In this document: positions 1 through 5,796 of the stretch, piece after piece | Layout: every line of letters starts with the position of its first letter | Numbering within the stretch: the first letter of the stretch is position 1 | Assembly: GCA_030447045.1 (NCBI GenBank) | Contig: JAUJMB010000015.1 | Location: forward strand, 1-17,266 | Length of the DNA stretch: 17,266 nt | Reading direction: 5' to 3' | Source of the DNA: Rubrobacteraceae bacterium | GTDB lineage: Bacteria; Actinomycetota; Rubrobacteria; Rubrobacterales; Rubrobacteraceae | Made by a program: the position numbers and the translations under genes | Notes under the pieces: model-generated | The model's database searches: none | Told to the model about the DNA's origin: nothing | Seen by the model: only the letters and a program-made list of their open reading frames with translations

Positions 1-1
1 C

Positions 2-199
2 TTTGTCACCGACGCCGACGGCACGGAGTACACCTACAAGGTCTTCAAGGAGTTCACCGTCGGCCCCTCGGACACCTCCGTCACGAAAGCGGAGCCGGGC
101 AAGAACATTCTCACCCTCCAGACCTGCACGCTGCCGGACTACTCCCAGCGCCTGATCATCCAGGCCGAGCTCACGGATATCTCCGAAAAGGCGGCGTAA
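2..199 (+). CDS. Sortase, C-terminal part (5' end outside window)
   Basis: The first 65 codons read in one open frame to a TAA stop. They carry the C-terminal core of a sortase transpeptidase: a TLQTC strand with the catalytic cysteine (residue 42 of the fragment), then eight residues on the catalytic arginine (residue 50, in QRLIIQAEL). Sortases cleave sorting signals of secreted proteins and join them to cell-wall or pilin acceptors on the outer face of the membrane. The catalytic histidine and the N-terminal membrane anchor lie upstream of the window. The TLQTC form and lack of a C-terminal membrane segment fit the housekeeping-like class D/E sortases of Gram-positives; the class is inferred. 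The gene converges on the SDR gene, with about 130 bases between them and no clear terminator hairpin. Confidence 0.85.
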   Translation, partial: FVTDADGTEYTYKVFKEFTVGPSDTSVTKAEPGKNILTLQTCTLPDYSQRLIIQAELTDISEKAA

Positions 200-330
200 G
201 CGCCGGACACCATAAACGGAGAGCTCCTCGAAGGGCAACTCGCGTACTACAGGGCGCGGGATGGCGCATCTCCATGCGTACGATCGAGCACCTCCTCTAC
301 GGCTTCGGCGAGCCCCTGGCTTAGACGGCC

Positions 331-1050
331 CTAGGAAGCCCGCGTCCGCCCGAACTCCTGCGCCTTGAATCGCCTTCCCGTCACCCCTCCTGACTCGTCC
401 GAGGCCAGGTAGAGGAAGACGGCGGTGTTCTCTTCCGGGGTGATGCGCGTCTGGGGGTCCTCTTCGGGGTAGGCGGCGGCGCGCATGGCGGTGCGCATCC
501 CGCCGGGGTCCACGGCGTTGGAGCGGATGTTGCGGCCTTCGAGCTCGGCGGCCAGTATCTGCGAGAGTCCTTCCATCCCGAACTTGCTGACGGAGTAGGC
601 GCCCCACTCGGCGCGGCCCTCGACGCTGACGCCACTCACGACGTTGATGATCGAAGCCCCCTCGCGCAGGTGGGGGATGGCCGCCCTGGAGACGAGGTAG
701 GGGCCGGTGAGGTTCGCGTCGAGCACACGCCGCCACTCCTCCTCGGGGTACTCTTCTATGGCGACCCTTGGCCCGAGAAGGCCCGCGTTGTTGACGAGGA
801 CGTCGATCCCCCCGAATCGTCCGACCGCTTCGTCCACCAGCCGCTTTGCGTCCTCGCCCTTCGACACGTCCGCGGCGACGGCGAGCACCTCAGCACCTAG
901 CCCTTCGACCTCCTCGGCCACGGGCCGGATGCCCTCCTCGCCGCGGGAGTTGACGACGAGCGAGGCGCCCTCCTTCGCGTAGGCGAGCGCGAGCGCCCTC
1001 CCGAGACCCTGGCTCGCGCCGGTGACGAGGGCGACTTTACCTTGCAGCAT
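331..1050 (-). CDS. Short-chain dehydrogenase/reductase (SDR)
   Basis: A 239-residue classical SDR, an NAD(P)-dependent oxidoreductase with a Rossmann fold. Visible motifs are the cofactor-binding TGASQGLG (residues 10-17), D61-V62 contacting the adenine, NNAG (87-90), catalytic Ser139, and the YxxxK pair Tyr152/Lys156. The DPGGM segment after the active site is also typical. The open frame extends much further upstream, but I chose the ATG at 1050 because the family's N-terminus (MLQGKVALVTG) starts exactly there and is preceded by GGAGG about eight bases away. The length is normal for the family. Substrate cannot be told from the sequence; the C-terminal tail after the last conserved segment is short and arginine-rich. 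It stands alone on the minus strand between the sortase and a long non-coding stretch. Confidence 0.9.
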   Translation of the reverse strand: MLQGKVALVTGASQGLGRALALAYAKEGASLVVNSRGEEGIRPVAEEVEGLGAEVLAVAADVSKGEDAKRLVDEAVGRFGGIDVLVNNAGLLGPRVAIEEYPEEEWRRVLDANLTGPYLVSRAAIPHLREGASIINVVSGVSVEGRAEWGAYSVSKFGMEGLSQILAAELEGRNIRSNAVDPGGMRTAMRAAAYPEEDPQTRITPEENTAVFLYLASDESGGVTGRRFKAQEFGRTRAS

Positions 1051-1899
1051 GTACGAACCTCCGGTTCTTGGCGATCGGCCGTCAGCCGTCAGCTTAAACT
1101 CTTCTCGTCGAAGCGTCGCGCACGCCGATGGGACCCGAGCGCGCTCGCAGACGAACGGACGGGTCAATCCCCGCGGGCACAGGCGCGCCCGGATACGTCT
1201 TGTCCCCGGGAGCTGAAGGATTAAAGCTGGCGGCTCCACTGCAATCCTTCGAGATGGAGGAGCGCAAGGTTCGTGAGGCCGGGGAGCTAGCCGAGACACG
1301 TAGGCGGAAAAAGCCGGGCCGCTTGACCTGGGAGGGGGGATACAGGACGCGCTCCCGGCTTCTCGGCGGGTATTGTAATGCCGAGAAAGGCCCGCGCGCA
1401 TACCCCAAATGGGGGATTTTCTCGGCGGTCGCTGTGTGTTTCGATGGGGGCCTGGGGGGGAAGAGGGGCCGCAGGCGAGCGGCCCCTCCCTTCTCGTGTG
1501 GCGAAACCGCGCGGTTGCCCCAAGCCTCTACACGAGAGGGCCCGGGTAATGCGGCAATGCCGGGAGCGTATGGGCCGTGACGTCCGGACGCCATACGCGC
1601 TTCGGGCCACCTCTGCGAAAGGCGCTGACGGCGGTGCCCAACGACGATCTCTCGCGACCCCGGGTGCTCGTCTTTGCGGAGGAAGTTCGTGCGTCAACCC
1701 GCTTCGGGAGCCCGACGCTCCCGTAGGATACCTTCGTAGACCGCCTGGCTTGTCGGGACCTTTCCCTTCGGGCCGGGTCCCCCTGGCTTCATCGCGTGGG
1801 TGGACCGAAGGCGGATGACGGTTCGTCGTACTGCAATCCTTCGCCACGTAGCGTATAAAGGGATCGTGAAGCGCCGATATCCAGAGAGGACCTCTCCCC
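1051..1899 (+). other. Long gene-free region with hairpin array (candidate structured RNA or leader)
   Basis: About 850 bases lie between the divergent SDR and regulator genes. Open frames here have arginine- and proline-rich, family-less translations and look like shadows. The part from about 1355 to 1785 is packed with exact inverted repeats: 1360-1367/1380-1387 (8 bp), 1463-1472/1479-1488 (10 bp, 6-base loop), 1489-1499/1530-1540 (11 bp with one G-U, enclosing a second hairpin 1500-1508/1513-1519), 1541-1545/1560-1564, 1566-1573/1591-1598 (8 bp), 1705-1711/1717-1723 (7 bp) and 1755-1760/1776-1781 (6 bp). Four of these follow each other with at most one unpaired base. The single wobble pair reads as U-G only in the plus-strand RNA, which weakly favours plus-strand transcription. 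I did not recognise RNase P RNA, tmRNA, SRP RNA or a known riboswitch. Confidence 0.5.
1854..1859 (+). promoter_or_regulatory. Candidate -10 box for the FNR-type regulator
   Basis: TATAAA lies 40 bases ahead of the regulator start in otherwise GC-rich DNA. No good -35 hexamer is seen at 17 bases; instead the 14-base repeat ACTGCAATCCTTCG (1830-1843) covers that position, which could suit activator-dependent initiation. A transcript starting 6-7 bases downstream would have a leader of about 34 bases carrying the GAGAGGA ribosome site at 1884-1890. Confidence 0.5.
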
Positions 1900-2652
1900 G
1901 TGTACGGTGAGAACGCGCCGCCTTCCTGGGCGCGGTTGCCGGGGGCGCGGTGCCGGGCGGTGGAGCACCTGACCAAGCTCGAGGGGCTCAAGGAGTTCGA
2001 GCTTTTGGAGGGGCTCGAAGAAGGGTTCTTCCAGGCGCTCGCGATCTCGGCCGAGGTGCTCGAGCTCGGCGCTGGCACCACGCTCTACCGGGAGGGCGAA
2101 CCTTCCGGGGCCGTGTACTTTGTGCGCGAGGGGCGCGCCAAGCTCTACCGCTCCTCCGGTGGGCCGAAGGCGCGAGACCAGATCCTCGGCGTCGTCGGCG
2201 ACGGCTCGGTCCTCGGCCTCGGCGCGGCCCTCGAGGGCCGCCCGCAGAGCCAGGGCGCAACGGCGCTTACCGACTGCGTGCTCTACGCCGTGTTCCGCGA
2301 CGACCTCTTCGACGTCATGGGCCGCTTCCCAGGGGGCGCCGTCCGCCTGAACCGGGTCCTCGCCGTCCGCGCCCGCGAGCTCGAGGACCTCATAGGCGAC
2401 CTGGTCTTCCGCAGCGCCCCGCAAAGGGTGGCCCGCATGCTCCTGAACCTCGCCACCGAGGAGGGACGCGTGACCAAGCGGGGCGTGGTCTTCGAGCCCT
2501 CGCTCTCGCGCCAGGAGATGGCCGAGGCCACCGGCATCTCGCGCGAGGCCCTCTCCCGCGCCCTCTCCCGCCTCGCCCAAGAGGACATCCTGGACCTCGA
2601 CGGCAAGACCGTGACCATCCTTAAGCCGGCCGAGCTCCGCTCCCGTACCTGA
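1900..2652 (+). CDS. CRP/FNR-family transcriptional regulator
   Basis: A 250-residue regulator with an N-terminal cyclic-nucleotide-type beta-roll (about residues 36-135, including EGEPSGAVYFVREGRAKLY), a long dimer helix (about 148-165) and a C-terminal winged helix-turn-helix (about 200-241). The recognition helix SREALSRALSRL contains E216-x-x-S219-R220, the ExxSR signature with which FNR-type proteins read TTGAT half sites. There is no N-terminal cysteine cluster (only Cys18 and Cys126), so it should not hold an FNR-type Fe-S cluster; a haem, redox or other ligand is possible. The GTG start at 1900 follows GAGAGGA by nine bases. A matching TTGAT-N4-ATCAC site lies 37 bases past its stop, ahead of a ferredoxin gene, so control of that gene (and perhaps redox metabolism) is a reasonable inference. 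Specific identity is not assignable. Confidence 0.9.
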   Translation: MYGENAPPSWARLPGARCRAVEHLTKLEGLKEFELLEGLEEGFFQALAISAEVLELGAGTTLYREGEPSGAVYFVREGRAKLYRSSGGPKARDQILGVVGDGSVLGLGAALEGRPQSQGATALTDCVLYAVFRDDLFDVMGRFPGGAVRLNRVLAVRARELEDLIGDLVFRSAPQRVARMLLNLATEEGRVTKRGVVFEPSLSRQEMAEATGISREALSRALSRLAQEDILDLDGKTVTILKPAELRSRT

Positions 2653-2688
2653 GAATCCTTCCCAATAACCCCCCGATTTGCGGGTAAT

Positions 2689-2702
2689 TTGATCCAGATC
2701 AC
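2689..2702. promoter_or_regulatory. FNR/DNR-type operator
   Basis: TTGATCCAGATCAC matches the FNR/DNR consensus TTGAT-N4-ATCAA at nine of ten positions. It sits between the FNR-type regulator and the ferredoxin gene. If transcription starts about seven bases after the -10 box at 2777-2782, the site is centred near -93, a distance that is on the same face of the helix as class I CRP/FNR activation sites. The predicted ExxSR recognition helix of the adjacent regulator suits this half site. Confidence 0.7.
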
Positions 2703-2710
2703 ACCCCGCG

Positions 2711-2745
2711 ATGACCCGGGTCATGGGCGGCGATGACGGTCGTCA
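2711..2745. promoter_or_regulatory. Two palindromes upstream of the ferredoxin promoter
   Basis: ATGACCCGGGTCAT (2711-2724) is a perfect 14-base palindrome. Ten bases further, TGACG-GT-CGTCA (2734-2745) is another inverted repeat sharing the TGAC half site. Both lie between the FNR-type site and the ferredoxin promoter, where operators would be expected. The protein that binds them is unknown. Confidence 0.5.
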
Positions 2746-2773
2746 ACGGCGGGTGGTTGGGCCTCTGTGTGGC

Positions 2774-2782
2774 TGCTATAAA
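2774..2782 (+). promoter_or_regulatory. Extended -10 promoter of the ferredoxin gene
   Basis: TGCTATAAA forms an extended -10 element (TGn plus TATAAA). A TGGTTG hexamer lies 17 bases upstream as a weak -35. The predicted leader of about 30 bases contains a strong ribosome site (GAGAGGAGAAG) before the ATG at 2820. Confidence 0.65.
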
Positions 2783-2819
2783 GCCGCCACAGCGAGAGGA
2801 CAGCGAGAGGAGAAGCGCG

Positions 2820-3053
<234 letters not shown>

Positions 3054-3071
3054 GGGCGAACCGGCAACGTG

Positions 3072-3098
3072 AAGGGGGCCCCTCGGGCCCCCTTTTTT
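3072..3098 (+). terminator. Rho-independent terminator of the ferredoxin gene
   Basis: An 8-bp GC stem (GGGGGCCC, 3074-3081, with GGGCCCCC, 3085-3092) with a CTC loop, extended by two A-T pairs, is followed by six T residues (3093-3098). It begins 19 bases after the ferredoxin stop codon. Confidence 0.95.
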
Positions 3099-3114
3099 GG
3101 TGCCGCCGGGTCTC

Positions 3115-3696
3115 TTACCCGGAGCGGTGCGGGCGGGCGGGTTTGAAGCCCGCCCCTACGATGTCCCTGGCGTGATGCCGGGCTCCGGGTCGGTGACCTT
3201 CGACGATCGGCCCCACCAGCACCCGCGCCTCGTCGCCCGCGACCAGGCGTCCTAGCCTGGCGAGGGCGCGCTTTAGGTGCGTCCGGGCCGCGCCCCGGGC
3301 CGCCGCGCCCCGCGCCAGGGACGCCAGAAACGGGTCCGTCGGCGAGAGCGCAGTCCGGAATGATGCCAGGGCGCCCCCTCCGACGTCCTCTATGGAGCAC
3401 CCGCCCCAGCCCCCGAACGGCCCGTCGTACGTCCAGCGCAGCAGGGAGGGGCTCTCCGCCTCCTCCAACACGCTGCGGACCGTCTTCCCGAAGCCGAGAA
3501 ACGAGACCTCCCACTCGGAGAGCATCCCGGCCCCTCCCGCGCCCGAGATCACCTCGACCCGCCGCACGCCGGGCGCCCACGCCGGGAAACCGCGCACGTC
3601 GAGCACCGCCTCGTAGAATTCTTCGGGCGCGACCGGCGCGAAGACGGCCGCCCCCAACTCTATCTCTCCGGCCTTGTTCGATGTCGATACGTCCAT
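3115..3696 (-). CDS. SRPBCC/START-like ligand-binding protein
   Basis: A 193-residue protein of the SRPBCC (Bet v1/polyketide cyclase-like) fold: an N-terminal strand with a VAPEEFYEAVLDVRGFPAWAP segment, then a WEVSFLGFGKTVRS strand, an LLRWTYDGPFGG strand and a long C-terminal helix (about 120-150). Members bind hydrophobic ligands in a deep cavity; no specific ligand or enzyme activity can be assigned. The last 13 residues (GAGFKPARPHRSG) are encoded by the REP-like element, so the native C-terminus was probably replaced when the repeat inserted. The ATG at 3696 has no ribosome site; a perfect TATAAT lies eight bases ahead of it on the minus strand, so the mRNA is probably leaderless. It diverges from the Nudix gene across 40 bases. 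Confidence 0.75.
   Translation of the reverse strand: MDVSTSNKAGEIELGAAVFAPVAPEEFYEAVLDVRGFPAWAPGVRRVEVISGAGGAGMLSEWEVSFLGFGKTVRSVLEEAESPSLLRWTYDGPFGGWGGCSIEDVGGGALASFRTALSPTDPFLASLARGAAARGAARTHLKRALARLGRLVAGDEARVLVGPIVEGHRPGARHHARDIVGAGFKPARPHRSG
3127..3175. repeat. REP-like palindromic element
   Basis: A 7-bp inverted repeat, GGGCGGG (3135-3141) and CCCGCCC (3149-3155), flanks TTTGAAG, followed by CCTACGATGTCCCTGGCG. A GC palindrome around a TTTGAA-type loop with an attached GTAGG arm is the form of intergenic repeats scattered through many GC-rich genomes, whose translations give strings such as GFKPAR or GLKPAP. Only one copy is in the window, so repetitiveness is inferred. It overlaps the 3' end of the SRPBCC gene. 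Confidence 0.5.
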
Positions 3697-3736
3697 GTAA
3701 CAAGATTATACAGGCGACGGGGCTATACTCCGGCGC
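3697..3736. promoter_or_regulatory. Divergent leaderless promoter pair
   Basis: Within this 40-base gap, the minus-strand gene has TATAAT (3705-3710) eight bases before its ATG, and the plus-strand Nudix gene has TATACT (3724-3729) seven bases before its ATG. Neither gene has a Shine-Dalgarno sequence. Transcription normally starts 6-8 bases after the -10 box, so both messages should begin at or next to the start codon. Since the two -10 boxes are only 13 bases apart, simultaneous open complexes are unlikely. Confidence 0.7.
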
Positions 3737-4291
3737 ATGGAAGACGGGAGCTGGCGGACGCTTGGGCGGGAGTACGTGTACCGGAGCCCGTGGTGCGCGT
3801 TCCGGGTGGACGCGGTGGAGTTGCCCGGTGGCCGGGCCATCGAGTACGGGGTGCTGGAGAGCGGCGGGTTCGCGGCCGTCGTCGCCGTGACGGTGGGAGG
3901 CGACGTGATCCTCGTCCGCCAGTGGCGCCAGCCGCTGGGCCAATTCACGCTGGAGCTGCCGAGCGGCGGGGTCGACGATGGGGAGGACGCCGAGGAGGCG
4001 GCGCGGCGGGAGCTCCTGGAGGAGGCCGGGTACAGGGCCGAGGGGCTGGAGCGGCTGACGAGCGTGCATACGAGCACCGGGCGGAGCACGGAGGTCGGGC
4101 ACGTCTTCAGGTGCCTGGCGGTAGAGGACGGGCGGGGGCCCTCGCCGGAGCCTACGGAGTTTATCCGGGTGGTGGAGGTGCCCTTCAGGGAGGCCCTGGG
4201 GATGGTCAGGGACGGGCGCATCTCCGACGCGGCGACGGCGCTCGGGCTGTTGTGGGAGGCGGGCGTGGCGCGGGGGGCGTCCCTCCGGTAG
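3737..4291 (+). CDS. Nudix hydrolase, ADP-ribose pyrophosphatase-like
   Basis: A 184-residue Nudix enzyme with an intact box GX5EX7REUXEEXGU at residues 77-99 (G77, E83, R91-E92, E95-E96, G98). The preceding VILVRQWRQPLGQFTLELPSGG segment is typical of the ADP-ribose/NDP-sugar pyrophosphatase subgroup, which hydrolyses the diphosphate bond with Mg2+ held by the box glutamates. Exact substrate is not readable. The ATG at 3737 follows a TATACT box by seven bases and lacks a ribosome site, pointing to a leaderless message. It ends 17 bases before the first TPP riboswitch. That adjacency, plus a double-Nudix gene later in the thiamine operon, raises the possibility of a role in pyrophosphate chemistry around thiamine, but this gene lies outside the riboswitch control and may be independent housekeeping. 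Confidence 0.85.
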   Translation: MEDGSWRTLGREYVYRSPWCAFRVDAVELPGGRAIEYGVLESGGFAAVVAVTVGGDVILVRQWRQPLGQFTLELPSGGVDDGEDAEEAARRELLEEAGYRAEGLERLTSVHTSTGRSTEVGHVFRCLAVEDGRGPSPEPTEFIRVVEVPFREALGMVRDGRISDAATALGLLWEAGVARGASLR

Positions 4292-4294
4292 ACT
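4289..4294 (+). promoter_or_regulatory. Candidate -10 box for the first thiamine transcript
   Basis: TAGACT overlaps the TAG stop of the Nudix gene and lies about 14-20 bases before the riboswitch core. It is the only AT-containing hexamer at a suitable distance, and no good -35 is visible. Read-through from the Nudix gene is also possible. Confidence 0.4.
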
Positions 4295-4307
4295 AGGGGT
4301 ACAAACA

Positions 4308-4400
4308 ACCGGGGAGCCGCGAGGCTGAGAGGGCAGAGGGACCGAGAGGTCCGGAGCCGACCCGCTGAACCTGATCCGGGTAATGCCGGCGCAGGGAGAT
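4308..4400 (+). promoter_or_regulatory. TPP riboswitch (THI element) 1
   Basis: The THI-box landmarks appear in order: GGGGAGCC, then GGCTGAGAGG (P2 and the pyrimidine-binding CUGAGA), a P3 arm with the hairpin 4339-4343/4348-4352, then CCCGCTGAACCTGATC, GGGTAAT and GCCGGCGCAGGGA (P4/P5, binding the pyrophosphate). This aptamer binds thiamine pyrophosphate and lowers expression of genes downstream. It lies immediately ahead of thiT and the kinase-like gene. The P1 closing helix is not obvious from the flanking bases. Confidence 0.97.
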
Positions 4401-4414
4401 AAGAGAGTCTCGTC

Positions 4415-4448
4415 AGCGCATCCCCGGTCACCCGAAGGAGGGTGCGCT
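4415..4448 (+). promoter_or_regulatory. Expression platform of riboswitch 1 (ribosome-site hairpin)
   Basis: AGCGCATCC (4415-4423) can pair with GGGTGCGCT (4440-4448), giving nine pairs with one G-U. The 3' arm takes in the end of the AAGGAGG ribosome site (4435-4441) and lies directly against the TTG start at 4450. Formation of this hairpin would hinder initiation, so translational control is likely. The run TTTT after the stem (4448-4451) also allows weak termination. Confidence 0.6.
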
Positions 4449-4449
4449 T

Positions 4450-5007
4450 TTGAACGCTTTCAAGGACACGAGGGTATTGACCGAGGCGGCGCTCGCCATC
4501 GCGCTCGCGTTCGTCCTGGGCTTTATCAAGGTCTTCAAGATGCCCTACGGGGGATCCATCTCCCTCGAGATGGTGCCGCTGATACTGCTGGCCCTCCGCC
4601 AGGGGCCGTGGGTCGGGGTGGTCTCCGGCGTCGTCTACGGCGTGCTCAACCTGGTCTCCGAGCCGGCCGTCTTCCATCCCATCCAGGTCCTGCTCGACTA
4701 CCCGCTGGCCTTCGGCGCCCTCGGCCTCGCCGGCTTCTTCCGGCCCACCGTGAGGGGAGCGATTATCGGGGCTACGGTGGCGGTGCTTGCGCGCTTTGTC
4801 TGCCACTTCGTCTCGGGGGTGGTCTTTTTCGCCTCCTACGCGCCGGAGGGCTGGAACCCTTACGTCTACTCGGCCGCTTACAACGCGGCGTACCTGGTCC
4901 CGAGCCTCGCCATAGCCCTGGTGGTCGTGGTGGTCTTGTTGCGGGCGCTTGAGGGGGCGCAGCCGTCGCCGCGCCAGGTCCGGTACCGGCGCTCGATCGT
5001 GCACTAG
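4450..5007 (+). CDS. thiT: Thiamine-specific ECF transporter S component ThiT
   Basis: A 185-residue integral membrane protein with about six hydrophobic helices. It is the substrate-binding (S) subunit of an energy-coupling-factor importer for thiamine. Family signatures are KVFKMPYGGSISLEMVPL (about residues 27-44), HPIQVLLDYPLAFGALGLAG (76-95), RFVCHFVSGVVFF (115-127) and PYVYSAAYNAAY (137-148). His119 and the Tyr144-Asn145 pair match thiamine-contacting positions known from ThiT structures. The start is a TTG at 4450, nine bases after AAGGAGG; no ATG or GTG fits better. The ATPase and T subunits of the ECF complex are not in the window, so it probably shares a common ECF module encoded elsewhere. 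It is directly controlled by riboswitch 1, as expected for a thiamine importer. Confidence 0.93.
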   Translation: MNAFKDTRVLTEAALAIALAFVLGFIKVFKMPYGGSISLEMVPLILLALRQGPWVGVVSGVVYGVLNLVSEPAVFHPIQVLLDYPLAFGALGLAGFFRPTVRGAIIGATVAVLARFVCHFVSGVVFFASYAPEGWNPYVYSAAYNAAYLVPSLAIALVVVVVLLRALEGAQPSPRQVRYRRSIVH

Positions 5008-5008
5008 G

Positions 5009-5659
5009 TTGCGCGCGGCCGTCTTCCTCAACGGGTCTGCGGACCCGCCGGACCTCTTGCGGCTCGTCGCCGGGCGGGCCGACCTCGTGGTCGCGGCCGA
5101 CGGCGGCGCCCTTCACGCGCTGCGCGAGGGCATCGTCCCCGACCTCGTCGTCGGCGACATGGACTCGCTGGGGGAGGAGGGGGCGCGAGAGTTGGGGGAT
5201 CGGGGGGCCTCCCTGGAGCGCCACCCGTCGAGGAAGGAAAAGATGGACGGGCACCTGGCCGTGCTGGCCGCCGGCAAGAGGGGGGCGGCCGACATGGACC
5301 TTCTCTGCGCCGCGGGGGGGAGGCTCGACGCCGTCTTTGCGCTGCCGCACCTGCTGCTGGCGGCGGAGCGTCTCGGGGCCCGGGCGACCGCCCTCGCCGC
5401 CTGGGGGGAGATGTTCGTGGTCGAGGACGGCTCCCGCACGGTGGAGGGGGAGGTGGGGGAGAGCGTCTCCGTCTTTCCGGTCGCCGGGCCGGCGCTGGGC
5501 GTCACTCTCGAGGGCTTCGAGTACCCGCTCCGGGACGCTCGACTGGAGGCGGGGGACACTTTAGGGTTCCATAACGAGCTGTCCGCCGGGAAGGCGTGGG
5601 TGGCCGTGGGGGAGGGCGCGCTGTTGGTGATCCGCGAGAAGGAGAACGCGCCCGCGTGA
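5009..5659 (+). CDS. Thiamine pyrophosphokinase-like protein with altered motifs
   Basis: A 216-residue protein of the thiamine pyrophosphokinase family (thiamine + ATP to TPP + AMP). ADGGA (30-34) and GDMDS (49-53) of the N-terminal domain are intact. Other signatures deviate: the family KDxTDxE appears as KEKMDGH (76-82), GGRxDH as GGRLDA (103-108), and the thiamine-contacting SNE as HNE (188-190). The C-terminal beta domain (about 140-210) is otherwise recognisable. The chosen start is TTG at 5009, one base after the thiT stop; the open frame extends upstream only inside thiT. Translation is probably coupled to thiT. Position beside a thiamine importer supports pyrophosphorylation of imported thiamine, but the changed residues leave room for another substrate or weak activity. 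ThiL in the same window gives a second way to TPP. Confidence 0.8.
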   Translation: MRAAVFLNGSADPPDLLRLVAGRADLVVAADGGALHALREGIVPDLVVGDMDSLGEEGARELGDRGASLERHPSRKEKMDGHLAVLAAGKRGAADMDLLCAAGGRLDAVFALPHLLLAAERLGARATALAAWGEMFVVEDGSRTVEGEVGESVSVFPVAGPALGVTLEGFEYPLRDARLEAGDTLGFHNELSAGKAWVAVGEGALLVIREKENAPA

Positions 5660-5796
5660 AGGGTACGTTGGAAGGGGCAAGCCTTCCCGACGGAAACGCA
5701 CGCGCCGCCCAGGAGCGTGCGGGCCGCAAGAGATGGGGAGATTTGGAAGAGCATCGGGCGTCGGTCCGCCAGACGACAACGTCGAAGGAGAGAAGA

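Noticed and set aside
274..324. 16-codon ATG frame between the sortase and SDR genes
   Set aside because: Too short, no ribosome site, and no context to support it.
1560..1604. Possible group II intron domain V (GAGC...GCTTC hairpin with an 8-bp stem)
   Set aside because: The hairpin has neither the domain V tetraloop arrangement nor the two-base bulge, and no reverse transcriptase or other intron domains are recognisable.
1430..1800. tmRNA or RNase P RNA
   Set aside because: A TTTCGATGGGG string and a GAGGAAGTTCG string resemble parts of these RNAs, but there is no tRNA-like 3' end, tag frame, or conserved RNase P core.
1378..1818. 146-codon plus-strand open frame (and overlapping minus-strand frames) in the gene-free region
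   Set aside because: Arginine/proline/glycine-rich translation with no family look, runs through all the hairpins, and has no ribosome site; typical chance frames in GC-rich DNA.
1866..1910. Leaderless 14-codon GTG frame after the TATAAA box upstream of the regulator
   Set aside because: The spacing fits, but the regulator has its own good ribosome site and the frame overlaps its start by 11 bases rather than in an NTGA pattern, so it is kept only as a remark.
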